From the NCBI RefSeq assembly GCF_000632715.1, contig NZ_BAWO01000016.1, positions 20,538-84,537 on the forward strand: 64,000 nt of DNA. The letters are read 5' to 3'. The position numbers were made by a program, and so were the translations under genes. The notes under the pieces are model-generated. The model saw only the letters and a list, made by a program, of their open reading frames with translations. It searched no databases and was not told the origin of the DNA. This DNA is from Parageobacillus caldoxylosilyticus NBRC 107762. Its GTDB lineage: Bacteria; Bacillota; Bacilli; Bacillales; Anoxybacillaceae. Below, in pieces: positions 9,109-17,897 of this stretch. How positions within the stretch are numbered: position 1 is the stretch's first letter; each line of letters starts with the position of its first letter.

Positions 9109-9303
9109 ATGGACGAGAACAAAGAATTCTGCCCATACTGCGGCGCTGATTTGCAGGGAGATCCGATTCCAAAAGAATGACAACGTCATTACGGCAATGC
9201 TACCCATTTTAGCAGAAAAATTGGCATATCAAGTCTAGAGGAAGATCCAGTAATTAAATGGCAATGTCCTGACTGTGGGAAGGAATGGGATCGAGAGAAA
9301 TAA
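9109..9303 (+). pseudogene. Small two-CxxC zinc-ribbon protein interrupted by one in-frame TGA
   Basis: ATG at 9109 has GAAAGGAG about 10 bases upstream. The frame gives CPYCGADLQGDPIPKE, then TGA at 9178-9180, and continues in the same frame as QRHYGNATHFSRKIGISS and VIKWQCPDCGKEWDREK to TAA at 9301. The two Cys pairs, one on each side of the stop, together make a zinc ribbon of about 64 residues that I recall as a small Bacillaceae hypothetical family. A single CGA-to-TGA change would explain the stop. Recoding is unlikely because no selenocysteine context is visible. Function unknown. Confidence 0.6.
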
Positions 9304-9413
9304 AGAGAAGGAAGAAGCGGTTTGTGGCGTGGCATAGGCATAGCAGCGTATAAGAGAATAAAAAGTCTTGCAGAAAATTCCCTCTGCAGAACTTTTGACA
9401 TTTTCCGAGTAGT

Positions 9414-9426
9414 GGTGACAGGCACC
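9414..9426 (+). repeat. GGTGACAGGCACC motif copy at the edge of a gene remnant
   Basis: A palindrome-like 13-mer shared (core GTGACAGGCAC) with 1869-1879 and 5821-5831, and partly with 5527-5535. Here it directly abuts the 5' edge of a coding fragment (9425-9547). Confidence 0.6.
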
Positions 9427-9547
9427 GGACCAACTGGAGTCTGTCTGGGAAAGAGCAGTTAAAAGTGAACAGGCTAAAAGTGCTTATTCTTCACTGGTCC
9501 GTTTTTGGAAACGAAATAAAACGGAAAAGAGAAGAGGTGTTGATTAA
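9425..9547 (+). pseudogene. C-terminal coding fragment of an unrecognised protein
   Basis: A 40-codon frame reads DQLESVWERAVKSEQAKSAY, then SSLVRFWKRNKTEKRRGVD and TAA. It has the amino-acid texture of a real protein end but no start codon, and begins exactly at the GTGACAGGCACC motif. I do not recognise the family. Confidence 0.35.
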
Positions 9548-9640
9548 GGTTTCAGATCACTAGATATCATCCATTTCAGAGGAAAGCCATTGCCACTTTG
9601 CCTTTTTTCTTTTTAATCGAAGAAAAGGAAGGAAAAAAGA

Positions 9641-9674
9641 AAAGCCCAGCAGAGATTTCTCTCCGCAGAGCTTT
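9641..9674 (-). terminator. Terminator of the S-layer gene
   Basis: The inverted repeat AAAGCCCAGCAGAGA / TCTCTCCGCAGAGCTTT (imperfect by one or two bases) is followed on the minus strand by T-rich sequence. It lies 45 bases past the S-layer stop codon. Confidence 0.7.
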
Positions 9675-9718
9675 TCGATATATTTCGCTCGATGATAAAG
9701 CACTATTTCCTAAGAAGA

Positions 9719-12613
9719 TTAGTCACCAACAACTACTTTTACAGGTACTTGATATCCACCAAAGTTAAATGTTGCTTTAAACGTTTCACCATTATCAGCT
9801 CCAGAGATAGCCACAGAAGCAGTACCGTTACCAATAATTGTATGATTTGCTGTGCCGACACTTGTATAGTCAGTAACTAGAATTGATGATGATGCTGTAG
9901 TTGTGTCTGCAAAAGTAATTGCACCATTTGCAGGGTTGATTGTTACTGTTTCACCATATTGATCCTCTACAGTTGCTCCTGTTACTAATGCAAACAGATT
10001 AGCAGCACTAATATTACCAGATGAATCAGCTACGTTAGCAACACCGTTGTCCACGAGATTTTTATCAAATTTAACAGAAGCTACTTGAGGTTTCGCTTGT
10101 GTAATTGTAAACTCTTGTGTTAACTGTTTACCATTAGCATTAATAGTAATTACTGCAGTACCTTTTGCCTCAGTGGCATCTTTTGCATATTGAACAAGTG
10201 ATGTTCCTGTTCCTGAAGTTTCAGCAGCTTGAACGTTTAATTGATAACCGTGTGATGTGTTTGGTTGAATTACTTCAATACCTTTTGTAGAGCTTGTAAC
10301 AGTGTATGCGCTTGATGGAAGTACAACTTTCTGACCATTCGCTAATACACCATATACTACAACATCACGAACATAAGAATCAGTATCTGAAGCGGCATTG
10401 ATATCCACTTTAGAATCATCATATAATGGGTCAATTGCTTTTACTTCGTATGATACATATTCATCAGCTGCTGCTACGCGAGAAGTAAAGCTAAATTCGC
10501 TACCTGCAATAGGATTTCCTGCATTATCAAGAAGCGTAAGAGTAACTGTTTCTGTTCCTTTAGCTTGACCTTTAAGAACAATTTTATCTGCATTAGCGTC
10601 AATTGTATCTTGAGATGAAACAAAGTCAAGAACTGTATTAGATGGAATCATAGCCTTAATTTGATATTGACCTGCGCCCGTACCTACTTTATCAGTTAAT
10701 TTGAACTCACGCTCATATTGGTCTTTTACTACAATATTGCTTAGTCCAAGTTCAAATTTTTGACCTACTTCTACGTTAGTAGTAACATCTTTCACACCAG
10801 CAATGTAAACTGGCTTAGCTGCTTCTTTTACATCAACAACGAGGTTCACAACTTTTTGAGTTGGTGTAATAGCTGTTACTGTTACTTTTGTTGGATTAGT
10901 GACACTTGTTAAGTCTAATACAAGGTTTGTAGTATTTGCTTTTGCATCTTTAACAAATGCAACACTCCCCGCTGTTGAAGTAACTCGAACTGCATTCAAT
11001 AATTCATATTTATCAACTTTGTTTCCTTGTTTATCGTAAGCCTCGAATGGAAGCACAACTTTTTCTTTTGCTACAGCTAGTTCAGGTTGAGAAAGAACAA
11101 AGTTATCTACCTTTGCTCCTTCTTTAACTTCAACTTCATATTGTGCAACTTTTGCAGATGCTAGTGAAATGATTGAAACTGTTGTTTTACCAGCTGTTGC
11201 AGTTGAAGTATCAAGTTTCAATGCAATACGTTTTTTGCCATCTACTGTGATTTCTTTAAAATCGCTAGCTGTAGCTTTCGCAACTAGTGGGTTTGAAGAG
11301 TTAACAACTACACTGCTCGCATTTAAATCACTAGCTTTCAATTCGTTACCATACTGATCTTTTGCATTGATTAATAGGTAGAAATCAGCATCTCTAGTGT
11401 CTTCACTAAGTTCTTTTTTATCAGCATTGTAAAGACCTTCAATTGTTACTTCGCTTACTTTTGAAGCATCACTAACAGTTAATACTTTACTTGTTGCAGT
11501 TGCAGTTTCGCCATGAACGAGCGTTAAGCTTAATTTGTCACCTGCTTTAGGATTTGTTAAACCTGTAATATTAACGATACCTTTCGCTGCGTCTGCAGAT
11601 GCAGAACCAGAACTTGATGTTGCAGTGATTGTTGTTTTTGCAGTGATATCTTCACCATATTGGTTATACACTTTGTAACCAACGCTAACCGAAGAAGTAC
11701 CTGTTAATACTGCAAGATCGGAAGCAATTTCAATTTTTGCAACTTTTTCGTTTTCAACTTTAACAGTTCCAGTCAATACTTGGTCTGCTAAACCTGTTAC
11801 GTTTACAGTATAATCTCCAGCAAATAATTTGCTTGCAAGTTCAATTTGAGCTGCAGTTTTATCTTTATTCCAAGTGATTTTTGAAACGTTAGCAGTGATA
11901 TTGCCACGTTTTACTTCAAATTTAGCTTTAGTATCGTCAACAGCTTTGTTAAATTTAACTTCTAATGTTTTAGCGTTAATCGCACTTACCGAAACCACTT
12001 GTGGAGCTACATCAACATTCGCCGCTCTATATACAAATACCGCAAAATCACCGCGAGTGATGTTGTCGTTAGCACCAAATTTAGTTTCAGATTTACCTTT
12101 TGTGATTCCGTTTTTGTAAAGCGCTTTTACGTATGGTGCCCATGTATCGTTTACATCCGTGAATGGAAGTGTTACATCGTCACCTTTTAATTTGTAAGCA
12201 TTCGCAATGATTTTTGCCATTTCAGCGCGAGTTAGTTTGTCGTATGCACCGAATTTGCCAGCTGCTTTACCGTTTAGTACGCCAGCATCTACAAGCGCGT
12301 TGACGTATTTTGCACGGTCTTTTGGCACATCTGTGAAGCCTGCGTCTTTTGCATTGTCAACGTCCAGTTTTAATACTTTTGCAAGGATCACTGCTGCATC
12401 TAGACGAGTGATTTCATCGTAAACACCGAATTTTGTTTCAGATTTACCTTTTACACCTGCTGATACTAAGAAATCAACTGCATCTTTGTATTGCGATGCA
12501 ACATCTGTGAAGCCTGCTGCAGCAGATACTACAGGAGCTACCGCAGATGCGACCATGGCAGCTGTTGCAGTTGTTGCAACAAACTTGCGATAGGACTTAG
12601 GTTGATAAGCCAT
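9719..12613 (-). CDS. Major S-layer protein with three N-terminal SLH motifs (SbsB-like)
   Basis: A 964-residue secreted protein. The signal peptide (MAYQPKSYRKFVATTATAAM, cleaved near VVSAA at about residue 31) is followed by three SLH motifs (about residues 33-85, 92-145 and 152-205). Their signature sites read ITRLDAA, LTRAEMA and ITRGDFA. The remaining ~750 residues are beta-rich, Thr/Val/Lys-rich Ig-like repeats with almost no Cys, as in self-assembling lattice proteins. The N-terminus is nearly identical in my memory to SbsB of G. stearothermophilus PV72/p2. ATG at 12613 is preferred over an upstream start because GGAGGAAAT stands 7 bases before it. SLH motifs bind pyruvylated secondary cell wall polysaccharide. 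The genes for making that polymer lie just upstream, including csaB. Confidence 0.93.
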   Translation of the reverse strand: MAYQPKSYRKFVATTATAAMVASAVAPVVSAAAGFTDVASQYKDAVDFLVSAGVKGKSETKFGVYDEITRLDAAVILAKVLKLDVDNAKDAGFTDVPKDRAKYVNALVDAGVLNGKAAGKFGAYDKLTRAEMAKIIANAYKLKGDDVTLPFTDVNDTWAPYVKALYKNGITKGKSETKFGANDNITRGDFAVFVYRAANVDVAPQVVSVSAINAKTLEVKFNKAVDDTKAKFEVKRGNITANVSKITWNKDKTAAQIELASKLFAGDYTVNVTGLADQVLTGTVKVENEKVAKIEIASDLAVLTGTSSVSVGYKVYNQYGEDITAKTTITATSSSGSASADAAKGIVNITGLTNPKAGDKLSLTLVHGETATATSKVLTVSDASKVSEVTIEGLYNADKKELSEDTRDADFYLLINAKDQYGNELKASDLNASSVVVNSSNPLVAKATASDFKEITVDGKKRIALKLDTSTATAGKTTVSIISLASAKVAQYEVEVKEGAKVDNFVLSQPELAVAKEKVVLPFEAYDKQGNKVDKYELLNAVRVTSTAGSVAFVKDAKANTTNLVLDLTSVTNPTKVTVTAITPTQKVVNLVVDVKEAAKPVYIAGVKDVTTNVEVGQKFELGLSNIVVKDQYEREFKLTDKVGTGAGQYQIKAMIPSNTVLDFVSSQDTIDANADKIVLKGQAKGTETVTLTLLDNAGNPIAGSEFSFTSRVAAADEYVSYEVKAIDPLYDDSKVDINAASDTDSYVRDVVVYGVLANGQKVVLPSSAYTVTSSTKGIEVIQPNTSHGYQLNVQAAETSGTGTSLVQYAKDATEAKGTAVITINANGKQLTQEFTITQAKPQVASVKFDKNLVDNGVANVADSSGNISAANLFALVTGATVEDQYGETVTINPANGAITFADTTTASSSILVTDYTSVGTANHTIIGNGTASVAISGADNGETFKATFNFGGYQVPVKVVVGD

Positions 12614-12707
12614 GAATGATTTCCTCCCCGTTTTGTGTATATTTTTATGATGAATCGAAGGTATCATAAATACCATCGATCAGTTACCGAGATTAGGAGC
12701 TGTAAAA

Positions 12708-12741
12708 GCCTTTCTATGAGCCATTTCATAGTAGAAAAGGC
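12708..12741 (-). promoter_or_regulatory. Hairpin in the long S-layer mRNA leader
   Basis: In the transcript, GCCTTTTCTACTATGA pairs with TCATAGAAAGGC (a four-base bulge), about 95 bases before the start codon. S-layer mRNAs are known for long, stable leaders. This could be a stability element or an attenuator, since T residues follow it. Confidence 0.4.
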
Positions 12742-12787
12742 ATGAATCATAAACATAAAAACTCCAAAACTCCCAAACTCTATTACT

Positions 12788-12815
12788 ATTCTACCAAAGA
12801 CATAGGATTTTTCAA
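12788..12815 (-). promoter_or_regulatory. Candidate sigma-A promoter of the S-layer gene
   Basis: On the minus strand TTGAAA (12815-12810) and TAGAAT (12793-12788) are separated by 16 bases, giving a leader of about 170 bases. The rest of the 12614-13040 gap shows nothing else I can name. Confidence 0.5.
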
Positions 12816-13030
12816 CTGTTTTTTTACAAAATTCTCATCACATGCGTTTTTTATGTAACAAATGTTTTATTTGGCTAATAAACGTTAATTTTCCATAACG
12901 GACATTCTACATAAATAGAAAAATTGTAAATTACTTTTCTGTGAAAATAGCAAATCCATGCGTGGTTAGGGCTATTTTCATGTCTGGCGGGGAGTAAAAT
13001 TTACTCATGGATGTTTTTTGTAAAAAAAAA

Positions 13031-13055
13031 AGCATGCAGCTTATTGCTGCATGCT
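13031..13055 (-). terminator. Terminator overlapping the stop codon of the O-antigen-ligase-like gene
   Basis: A perfect 10-bp stem (AGCATGCAGC / GCTGCATGCT) with a 5-base loop. The loop contains the TAA stop of the gene, and a T run follows on the minus strand. Confidence 0.88.
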
Positions 13056-14444
13056 TGCTGGTTTTTCTTTATTTTGATGCACAAAGGCGATGGCCAGTCC
13101 CGACACAAGCCAAAAGATCGTGTTCAACTGCGGGATGAAAATGAGATTGTTAGACAAGTTTTGCACCATGAACGTAGCGCTTCCGGCGATCAACCCGATG
13201 ACAACGATCTTGCTTAACCGGTTGGCGGCGGAAAAATAAAGGCGGAGCAAGTACACGTAATAGATGACATAGATGGCCAAAAATGCGGCTAGCCCAATAA
13301 ATCCTGTTTCCGCGCCGACCTTTAAATATGAGTTGTGCACGGAATACTGGTCATGCCCGATATACAGTTCTGGATATTTTGTAACATAGTCTTTGTATCT
13401 CACCAGATAATTTCCGATGCCAACACCAAGGATAGGGTTTTCTTTCATCATCACCCATCCCGTTTTCCATAGTGTGACACGGGAGACAACAGCGCGGCTC
13501 GTCGTCGCTTCATCCTCTGCTTTTCCTTCTTCTTCCGGTTCTTGTGTAAAAAATCCTCCGCCTTCCCCTTGTGAATGATCAGTATCGGTGACATGGCCTG
13601 GAAGGTTGCGAACGAGAATTTTCTCCATTGCATACAGCGCCGAATACGTACGGGACTGGACATCTGGCATGAAATAGACAACCGTAAGCAAGACAACGAA
13701 AGAGAGAAGTATATGCGGACGAACGGCGTTTTTGATGAAATCTTTCGGAATGAGCAAGACCATTAATACGAAACCGCCGATCATCGCCACCCAGGCCGCG
13801 CGCGTATAGGTGAGCACCAAATTAATTACGTAAATGCCATACAGCGCGAACATCAATAGCTGCGCTTTTTTATCTTTGAAATATACAACCGCTAGTAACA
13901 CTAAAGTCGGAATGACAAAATTAAGAAAAGAGGCATAGTAATTGGGATTCACCAGCGTTGAGTCTACGCGTCCCTTCGCTTCCTTTAGGGCATACAACCC
14001 AGCGGTATTCAAAGAAATGCCGAAAATGTACTGCACAATTCCGTAAACACCGATGATCAAAACGGATAGGCCAAACACTTTTGCAAAGTGGATATATTGT
14101 TCGCGTGTAAAGCGAACTTTCACGACAATCAGAAACAAGACAACGTACGAAAGATAGCGGGCAAGCTCCATTGCGGCTGGAGCAAGGCTGACCGCTTGCG
14201 TTAACGAAATAACCGCAATGATGAAATATAACAGAAACGCCACTGCGATCGGCTTTATGTTGAAATCATTCAACGCGATTCTTTTCTGCGCATAATCTAC
14301 GATAGCGGCGATTGTTAACAACGGAATCATCACGACTTCCGCTGACAGCGGCAAAGGACCGATATACGTTTTATAAGAAACAAGCGGAACGAGAAACAGA
14401 GATAAAATCACAGCATAATAAGTAAACGGTTGTTGAAGACGCAT
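13041..14444 (-). CDS. O-antigen ligase/polymerase-like (Wzy_C) membrane protein
   Basis: A 467-residue polytopic membrane protein with about eleven hydrophobic spans. A large extracellular loop (about residues 270-355) carries the family features: an Arg-containing TRAAW segment before it, and NPILGVGIGNYLVRY with HDQYSVHNSYLKVGAE after it. This family (WaaL/Wzy/TuaE-like) ligates or polymerises lipid-linked glycans on the outer face of the membrane. It is the last gene of a minus-strand operon with UDP-ManNAc dehydrogenase, TagA-like transferase and a GT4, so it probably polymerises or transfers the secondary cell wall polysaccharide. S-layer glycan ligation is the alternative. AAAGGAG lies 7-13 bases before the ATG. 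Confidence 0.85.
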   Translation of the reverse strand: MRLQQPFTYYAVILSLFLVPLVSYKTYIGPLPLSAEVVMIPLLTIAAIVDYAQKRIALNDFNIKPIAVAFLLYFIIAVISLTQAVSLAPAAMELARYLSYVVLFLIVVKVRFTREQYIHFAKVFGLSVLIIGVYGIVQYIFGISLNTAGLYALKEAKGRVDSTLVNPNYYASFLNFVIPTLVLLAVVYFKDKKAQLLMFALYGIYVINLVLTYTRAAWVAMIGGFVLMVLLIPKDFIKNAVRPHILLSFVVLLTVVYFMPDVQSRTYSALYAMEKILVRNLPGHVTDTDHSQGEGGGFFTQEPEEEGKAEDEATTSRAVVSRVTLWKTGWVMMKENPILGVGIGNYLVRYKDYVTKYPELYIGHDQYSVHNSYLKVGAETGFIGLAAFLAIYVIYYVYLLRLYFSAANRLSKIVVIGLIAGSATFMVQNLSNNLIFIPQLNTIFWLVSGLAIAFVHQNKEKPASMQQ

Positions 14445-14482
14445 CGCTTAAACTCCTTTTTACTCACTTCGATTTACAAAAA

Positions 14483-15592
14483 TCATTTTTGATGATGTTT
14501 CTCCAGCACATTTTGGTAAGTAGTGATTGTTTCTTTGTACAAGCGATGTAACGAAAAATGGGAAGAGGCGTATTCGTACAACGTCTGCCCCATTTGTTTT
14601 AATTGCTGCTTTTTTTCGCGCGCTTCTTGGATTGCCCCAGCCAGCGCCGCGCTGTCGCCGACAGGAACGATCCATCCCATCTCCTTAGAGGCAATGAGCT
14701 GTCTAACTCCGCCAACATCGGTGGAAATGACGGGAATGCGTTCGTTGGCCGCTTCGAGCAAGGCTAACGGAAAGCTTTCGCTGTAAGAAGCCATGAGCGC
14801 GACGTCAGAGAGGGAATAAATGGCGGCGATATCGCGACGAAACCCAAGAAATTTCACTTGATTTTCGATTTGCAGCTTCGCCGCCTTTTCTTTCAGCTCC
14901 TCTTCCAGCGGGCCGTCTCCGACGACTAGCAGCTTGATGTCACGATACGGCAGCGATTGGAGCGCTTCGAATACAAGCGCATGACCTTTAATGGGATGCA
15001 ATCTTGCGACCATAGCGATGACAAAATCGTCTTCGTTCACGCCAACATGGGTTCGTTGCAGCAGATGGTCAGGAGATGTTTCGTTGAAGTCGATGCCGTT
15101 GTAAATCGTCTTGATCCGTTCTTTCGGAATGCCAAAGGCGACGAGATTGTCTTTAAACCGCTCGGACACGGCAAAGAAATAATCGACTTTTTTTAGCGCC
15201 CATAAATTTAAGCGGGTAAAAAGGAAGCCTTTTAATCCCGATTTCATAAAATCAAGGCGCGGGTCGCTATGAATCGTCGTCATCCACGGAATCCCGATTT
15301 TCCGCTTGATCAGCGCGCCATATAAATTGGCTCTCGGACCATGCGTATGCAACAAATCATAGCGCTCGTGCTGAATAAGCTCCACGAGCTTATGCAAGAC
15401 AGATAAATCATAGCGGGACGATTGCGGAAGAAGGCGGACATCAATATGATGTTCCCGCGCTTCTTTCGCGAGCGGCCCTTCTTGAAACACCACGAGCGTT
15501 GCCGTCTCCTTCGGGAATTTAGATAACAGGGTGACGACGTGTTTGCGCGACCCTCCCGTTTCCCCGCCGCTAATGACGTGCAATACTTTCAA
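14483..15592 (-). CDS. Family 4 glycosyltransferase
   Basis: A 369-residue GT-B enzyme. The N-terminal acceptor half starts KVLHVISGGETGGSRKHV and the nucleotide-sugar half shows VARLHPIKGH and VVGDGPLEEEL. SYSESFPLALLEAANERIPV (E-x7-E motif) and DVGGVRQLI follow. It transfers an activated sugar to a lipid-linked or nascent glycan at the inner membrane face. TTG at 15592 is chosen because AAGGGGAG stands about 7 bases upstream; an upstream GTG at 15628 has no ribosome site. The operon order (after tagA-like, before the ligase-like gene) implies a role in the wall polysaccharide repeat unit. The sugar specificity cannot be read from the sequence. Confidence 0.9.
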   Translation of the reverse strand: MKVLHVISGGETGGSRKHVVTLLSKFPKETATLVVFQEGPLAKEAREHHIDVRLLPQSSRYDLSVLHKLVELIQHERYDLLHTHGPRANLYGALIKRKIGIPWMTTIHSDPRLDFMKSGLKGFLFTRLNLWALKKVDYFFAVSERFKDNLVAFGIPKERIKTIYNGIDFNETSPDHLLQRTHVGVNEDDFVIAMVARLHPIKGHALVFEALQSLPYRDIKLLVVGDGPLEEELKEKAAKLQIENQVKFLGFRRDIAAIYSLSDVALMASYSESFPLALLEAANERIPVISTDVGGVRQLIASKEMGWIVPVGDSAALAGAIQEAREKKQQLKQMGQTLYEYASSHFSLHRLYKETITTYQNVLEKHHQK

Positions 15593-15648
15593 CCGAATCT
15601 CCCCTTGCTGTTGGAATGAACGAGACACGACTTATTGGACCAAGCCGG

Positions 15649-16377
15649 TCATTCCACCGATGGTTTTTCCCATAACACTTTCCATAAAAACTTTGGCAAT
15701 GCAAGCTGCCGTTTGAACCGTTTCGGGTCTGTCACAAGGCGGTAAAACCATTCTAACCCAAGATTGCGGAACAGTTTTGGCGCCCGTTTGACATGCCCCG
15801 CGAACACGTCGAAGCTTCCGCCGACGCCTTGCAGCACTTTCACGTTCAAATCGTTCATATATGTTTTGATCCACAGCTCTTGCCGAGGGCTTCCGAGCGC
15901 CACAAATAAAATATCAGCATTCGACTCATTAATTTTTTGGATAAGCGAATCGTAATCGTTGACGTAGCCGTTGGAGTAACCGACGATTTGCAATCCAGGA
16001 TATTTTGCTTCGAGATTTTCCTTCGCTTTTTTGACGACCTCTTCTTTCGCGCCAAATAAGAACACGCGATACCCTTTTTTCGCGGAAAGCTCAATTAACC
16101 GCTCCATCATATCAATCCCCGTCACGCGCGAGGTGATGCGTCCGCCTTTCAGCTTTGATGCGAGCACGACCCCAATGCCGTCGGGAATTTGATACGTCGC
16201 CGAGTTAATGAGCTGTTTGACGTTTTCGTCTTTACTGGCGGCAATGAGCTTTTCCGGATTCACCGCAACAATCGTTGATTTTTCTCCTGCTGCCATTCTC
16301 TTTTCGATATCGGCAAGAATTTCGTCGTAATTTAGCGTGGAAACATACACGTCTAAATATTTTTCTTTCCCCATCAC
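15649..16377 (-). CDS. tagA: WecG/TagA/CpsF-family glycosyltransferase (ManNAc or ManNAcA transferase)
   Basis: A 242-residue GT26 enzyme. Conserved features are NPEKLIAASKDENVKQLI and the catalytic-region IPDGIGVVLASK, with TGIDMMERL, VFLFGAKEEVV and FVALGSPRQELWI. VGGSFDVFAGHVKRAP, LGLEWFYRLVTDPKRFKRQ and a basic, amphipathic C-terminus for membrane contact complete the fold. Known members transfer ManNAc (TagA) or ManNAcA (WecG) to GlcNAc-PP-undecaprenol. The gene sits directly after the UDP-ManNAc dehydrogenase gene (21-base gap), which suggests it uses UDP-ManNAc or UDP-ManNAcA. The GTG at 16377 and the ATG at 16374 are both usable starts. Confidence 0.92.
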   Translation of the reverse strand: MMGKEKYLDVYVSTLNYDEILADIEKRMAAGEKSTIVAVNPEKLIAASKDENVKQLINSATYQIPDGIGVVLASKLKGGRITSRVTGIDMMERLIELSAKKGYRVFLFGAKEEVVKKAKENLEAKYPGLQIVGYSNGYVNDYDSLIQKINESNADILFVALGSPRQELWIKTYMNDLNVKVLQGVGGSFDVFAGHVKRAPKLFRNLGLEWFYRLVTDPKRFKRQLALPKFLWKVLWEKPSVE

Positions 16378-16398
16378 CGATCATACTCTCTTTGGCTG

Positions 16399-17673
16399 TT
16401 ATTCTTGGATTGCTTTAACAGAATATAAATTTCCTATTTTATATACCGTTATGCTTTCATCGTTAAGATGTACGCAGTTTTTCGTATCGAAAATGACCTT
16501 TGTTTTCATCGCTGCAAAATCTTCCGCTTTCATGTTTTTAAATTCGTTATGGTCAGCGAGAACGACAACTAAGTGCGCGCCATGAACGGCTTCTTCCAAC
16601 GTAGAAAGCGGAAAAGATACTTGCTCTTGTTTGACATGCGGATCGTACGCGCGCACTTCGAACCGGCTGTGCTGCTTTAATAATTCATAGATTTTAATCG
16701 CCGGGCTTTCCCGCACGTCATCCGTATTTCCTTTATACGTCAAGCCAAAAATCGCCACTTTTGGGGACGCAAGTTCGGCGGTCATGCGTTGAATTTGTTC
16801 CACGACAAAATACGGCATGGAATTATTAATGCGTCGAGCCGTTTGGATTAACGGTGATTCTTCTTTCGCTTTTTCGATAATAAAATAAGGGTCAACGGCC
16901 AAACAGTGACCTCCGACGCCAGGGCCCGGCAAATGGATGTTGACACGAGGATGTTTGTTTGCCAGCTCAATGACTTTGTGCGCATCCACGCCAATCCGTT
17001 GCGAAATTTTAACCAGTTCATTGGCAAGTGCGATATTGACATCTCTAAACGTGTTTTCCATTAACTTCGACATTTCGGCGGTGACGGCTTCTGTTTCGAT
17101 CACTTCGCCTTTGACGATGGCGCGGTATACGTCAGCCGCTTTTTTCGCCGCTTCTTTCGTGACACCGCCGACAATTCTTGTATTTTCAACAAGTTCAATT
17201 AAAATACGACCTGGCAATACCCGTTCAGGGCAATGCGCCAAATAAATGTCTTTTTCTGGATCTAACCCGTGTTCGCGAATAATCGGCGCGACGACATCAT
17301 CCATCGTGCGAGGCGGAATCGTCGATTCCACAATAACAACATTTCCTTTTTCTAAATAAGGAACGATCGATTTCGTCGCGTCCACGACATAATCAATATT
17401 TGCTGTATAGTCTTCGTGAATCGGTGTTGGAACGGCGATAATAAACACATCTGCCTTTTCGGGAACAAGTGAAGCTCTGAACTTGCCTTCTTGCACTACT
17501 TTTTTGAAAAGTTCAGGCAACCCGTTTTCTTCAATATGTATTTCGCCTGTGTTCAATGTTTGTACGACTTTTTCGTTTACATCCACACCGACGACTTCAA
17601 AGCCAGCATTCGCGAAAATCGCTGATGTCGGCAGTCCAATATATCCTAGTCCAACTACACAAACTTTTTTCAT
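16399..17673 (-). CDS. wecC: UDP-N-acetyl-D-mannosamine dehydrogenase (nucleotide-sugar dehydrogenase)
   Basis: A 424-residue NAD-dependent enzyme that oxidises UDP-ManNAc to UDP-ManNAcA. The Rossmann start is VCVVGLGYIGLPTSAIFA. The middle contains VESTIPPRTMDDVV, LAHCPERVLPGR and ELMENTFRDVNIALANEL-type signatures. The catalytic Cys is in PGPGVGGHCLAVDPYF, and the C-terminal domain has FGLTYKGNTDDVRESPA. The wording is closer to WecC than to UDP-glucose dehydrogenases. ATG at 17673 is preferred: GCGAGG lies upstream and the Rossmann motif begins at the second residue. It is the first gene of the minus-strand glycan operon, and its substrate can come from the 2-epimerase at 33662-34807. Confidence 0.9.
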   Translation of the reverse strand: MKKVCVVGLGYIGLPTSAIFANAGFEVVGVDVNEKVVQTLNTGEIHIEENGLPELFKKVVQEGKFRASLVPEKADVFIIAVPTPIHEDYTANIDYVVDATKSIVPYLEKGNVVIVESTIPPRTMDDVVAPIIREHGLDPEKDIYLAHCPERVLPGRILIELVENTRIVGGVTKEAAKKAADVYRAIVKGEVIETEAVTAEMSKLMENTFRDVNIALANELVKISQRIGVDAHKVIELANKHPRVNIHLPGPGVGGHCLAVDPYFIIEKAKEESPLIQTARRINNSMPYFVVEQIQRMTAELASPKVAIFGLTYKGNTDDVRESPAIKIYELLKQHSRFEVRAYDPHVKQEQVSFPLSTLEEAVHGAHLVVVLADHNEFKNMKAEDFAAMKTKVIFDTKNCVHLNDESITVYKIGNLYSVKAIQE

Positions 17674-17727
17674 CGCAAAAAAACCTCGCTTTGGTTTAGA
17701 AATTGGCAAATGTACTTGCCACGCTTC

Positions 17728-17757
17728 ATTATGCTCACTGCAAGCCGTTTTTGTCAA
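17728..17757 (-). promoter_or_regulatory. Promoter of the wecC-tagA-GT4-ligase operon
   Basis: Minus-strand TTGACA (17757-17752) and CATAAT (17733-17728) with an 18-base spacer, about 55 bases upstream of the wecC start. Confidence 0.6.
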
Positions 17758-17797
17758 TCATGATATAGTATATCAAATTACGACATATTTTGCATCA

Positions 17798-17826
17798 TTG
17801 AATATAGAATAGGCAAATGCTACAAT
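17798..17826 (+). promoter_or_regulatory. Promoter of the csaB operon
   Basis: Plus-strand TTGAAT (17798-17803) and TACAAT (17821-17826) with a 17-base spacer, about 70 bases upstream of the csaB start and divergent from the wecC promoter. Confidence 0.6.
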
Positions 17827-17897
17827 TAAGGTTGATTTTTGTGGCAGAAATTATTTTTAAGAAAAAACGATATTGGATAGAGGGAGGAAACGTTTCT

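Noticed and set aside
9178..9180. TGA as a selenocysteine codon in the zinc-ribbon gene
   Set aside because: No hairpin after the codon that I can see, and homologue memory suggests Arg at this place.
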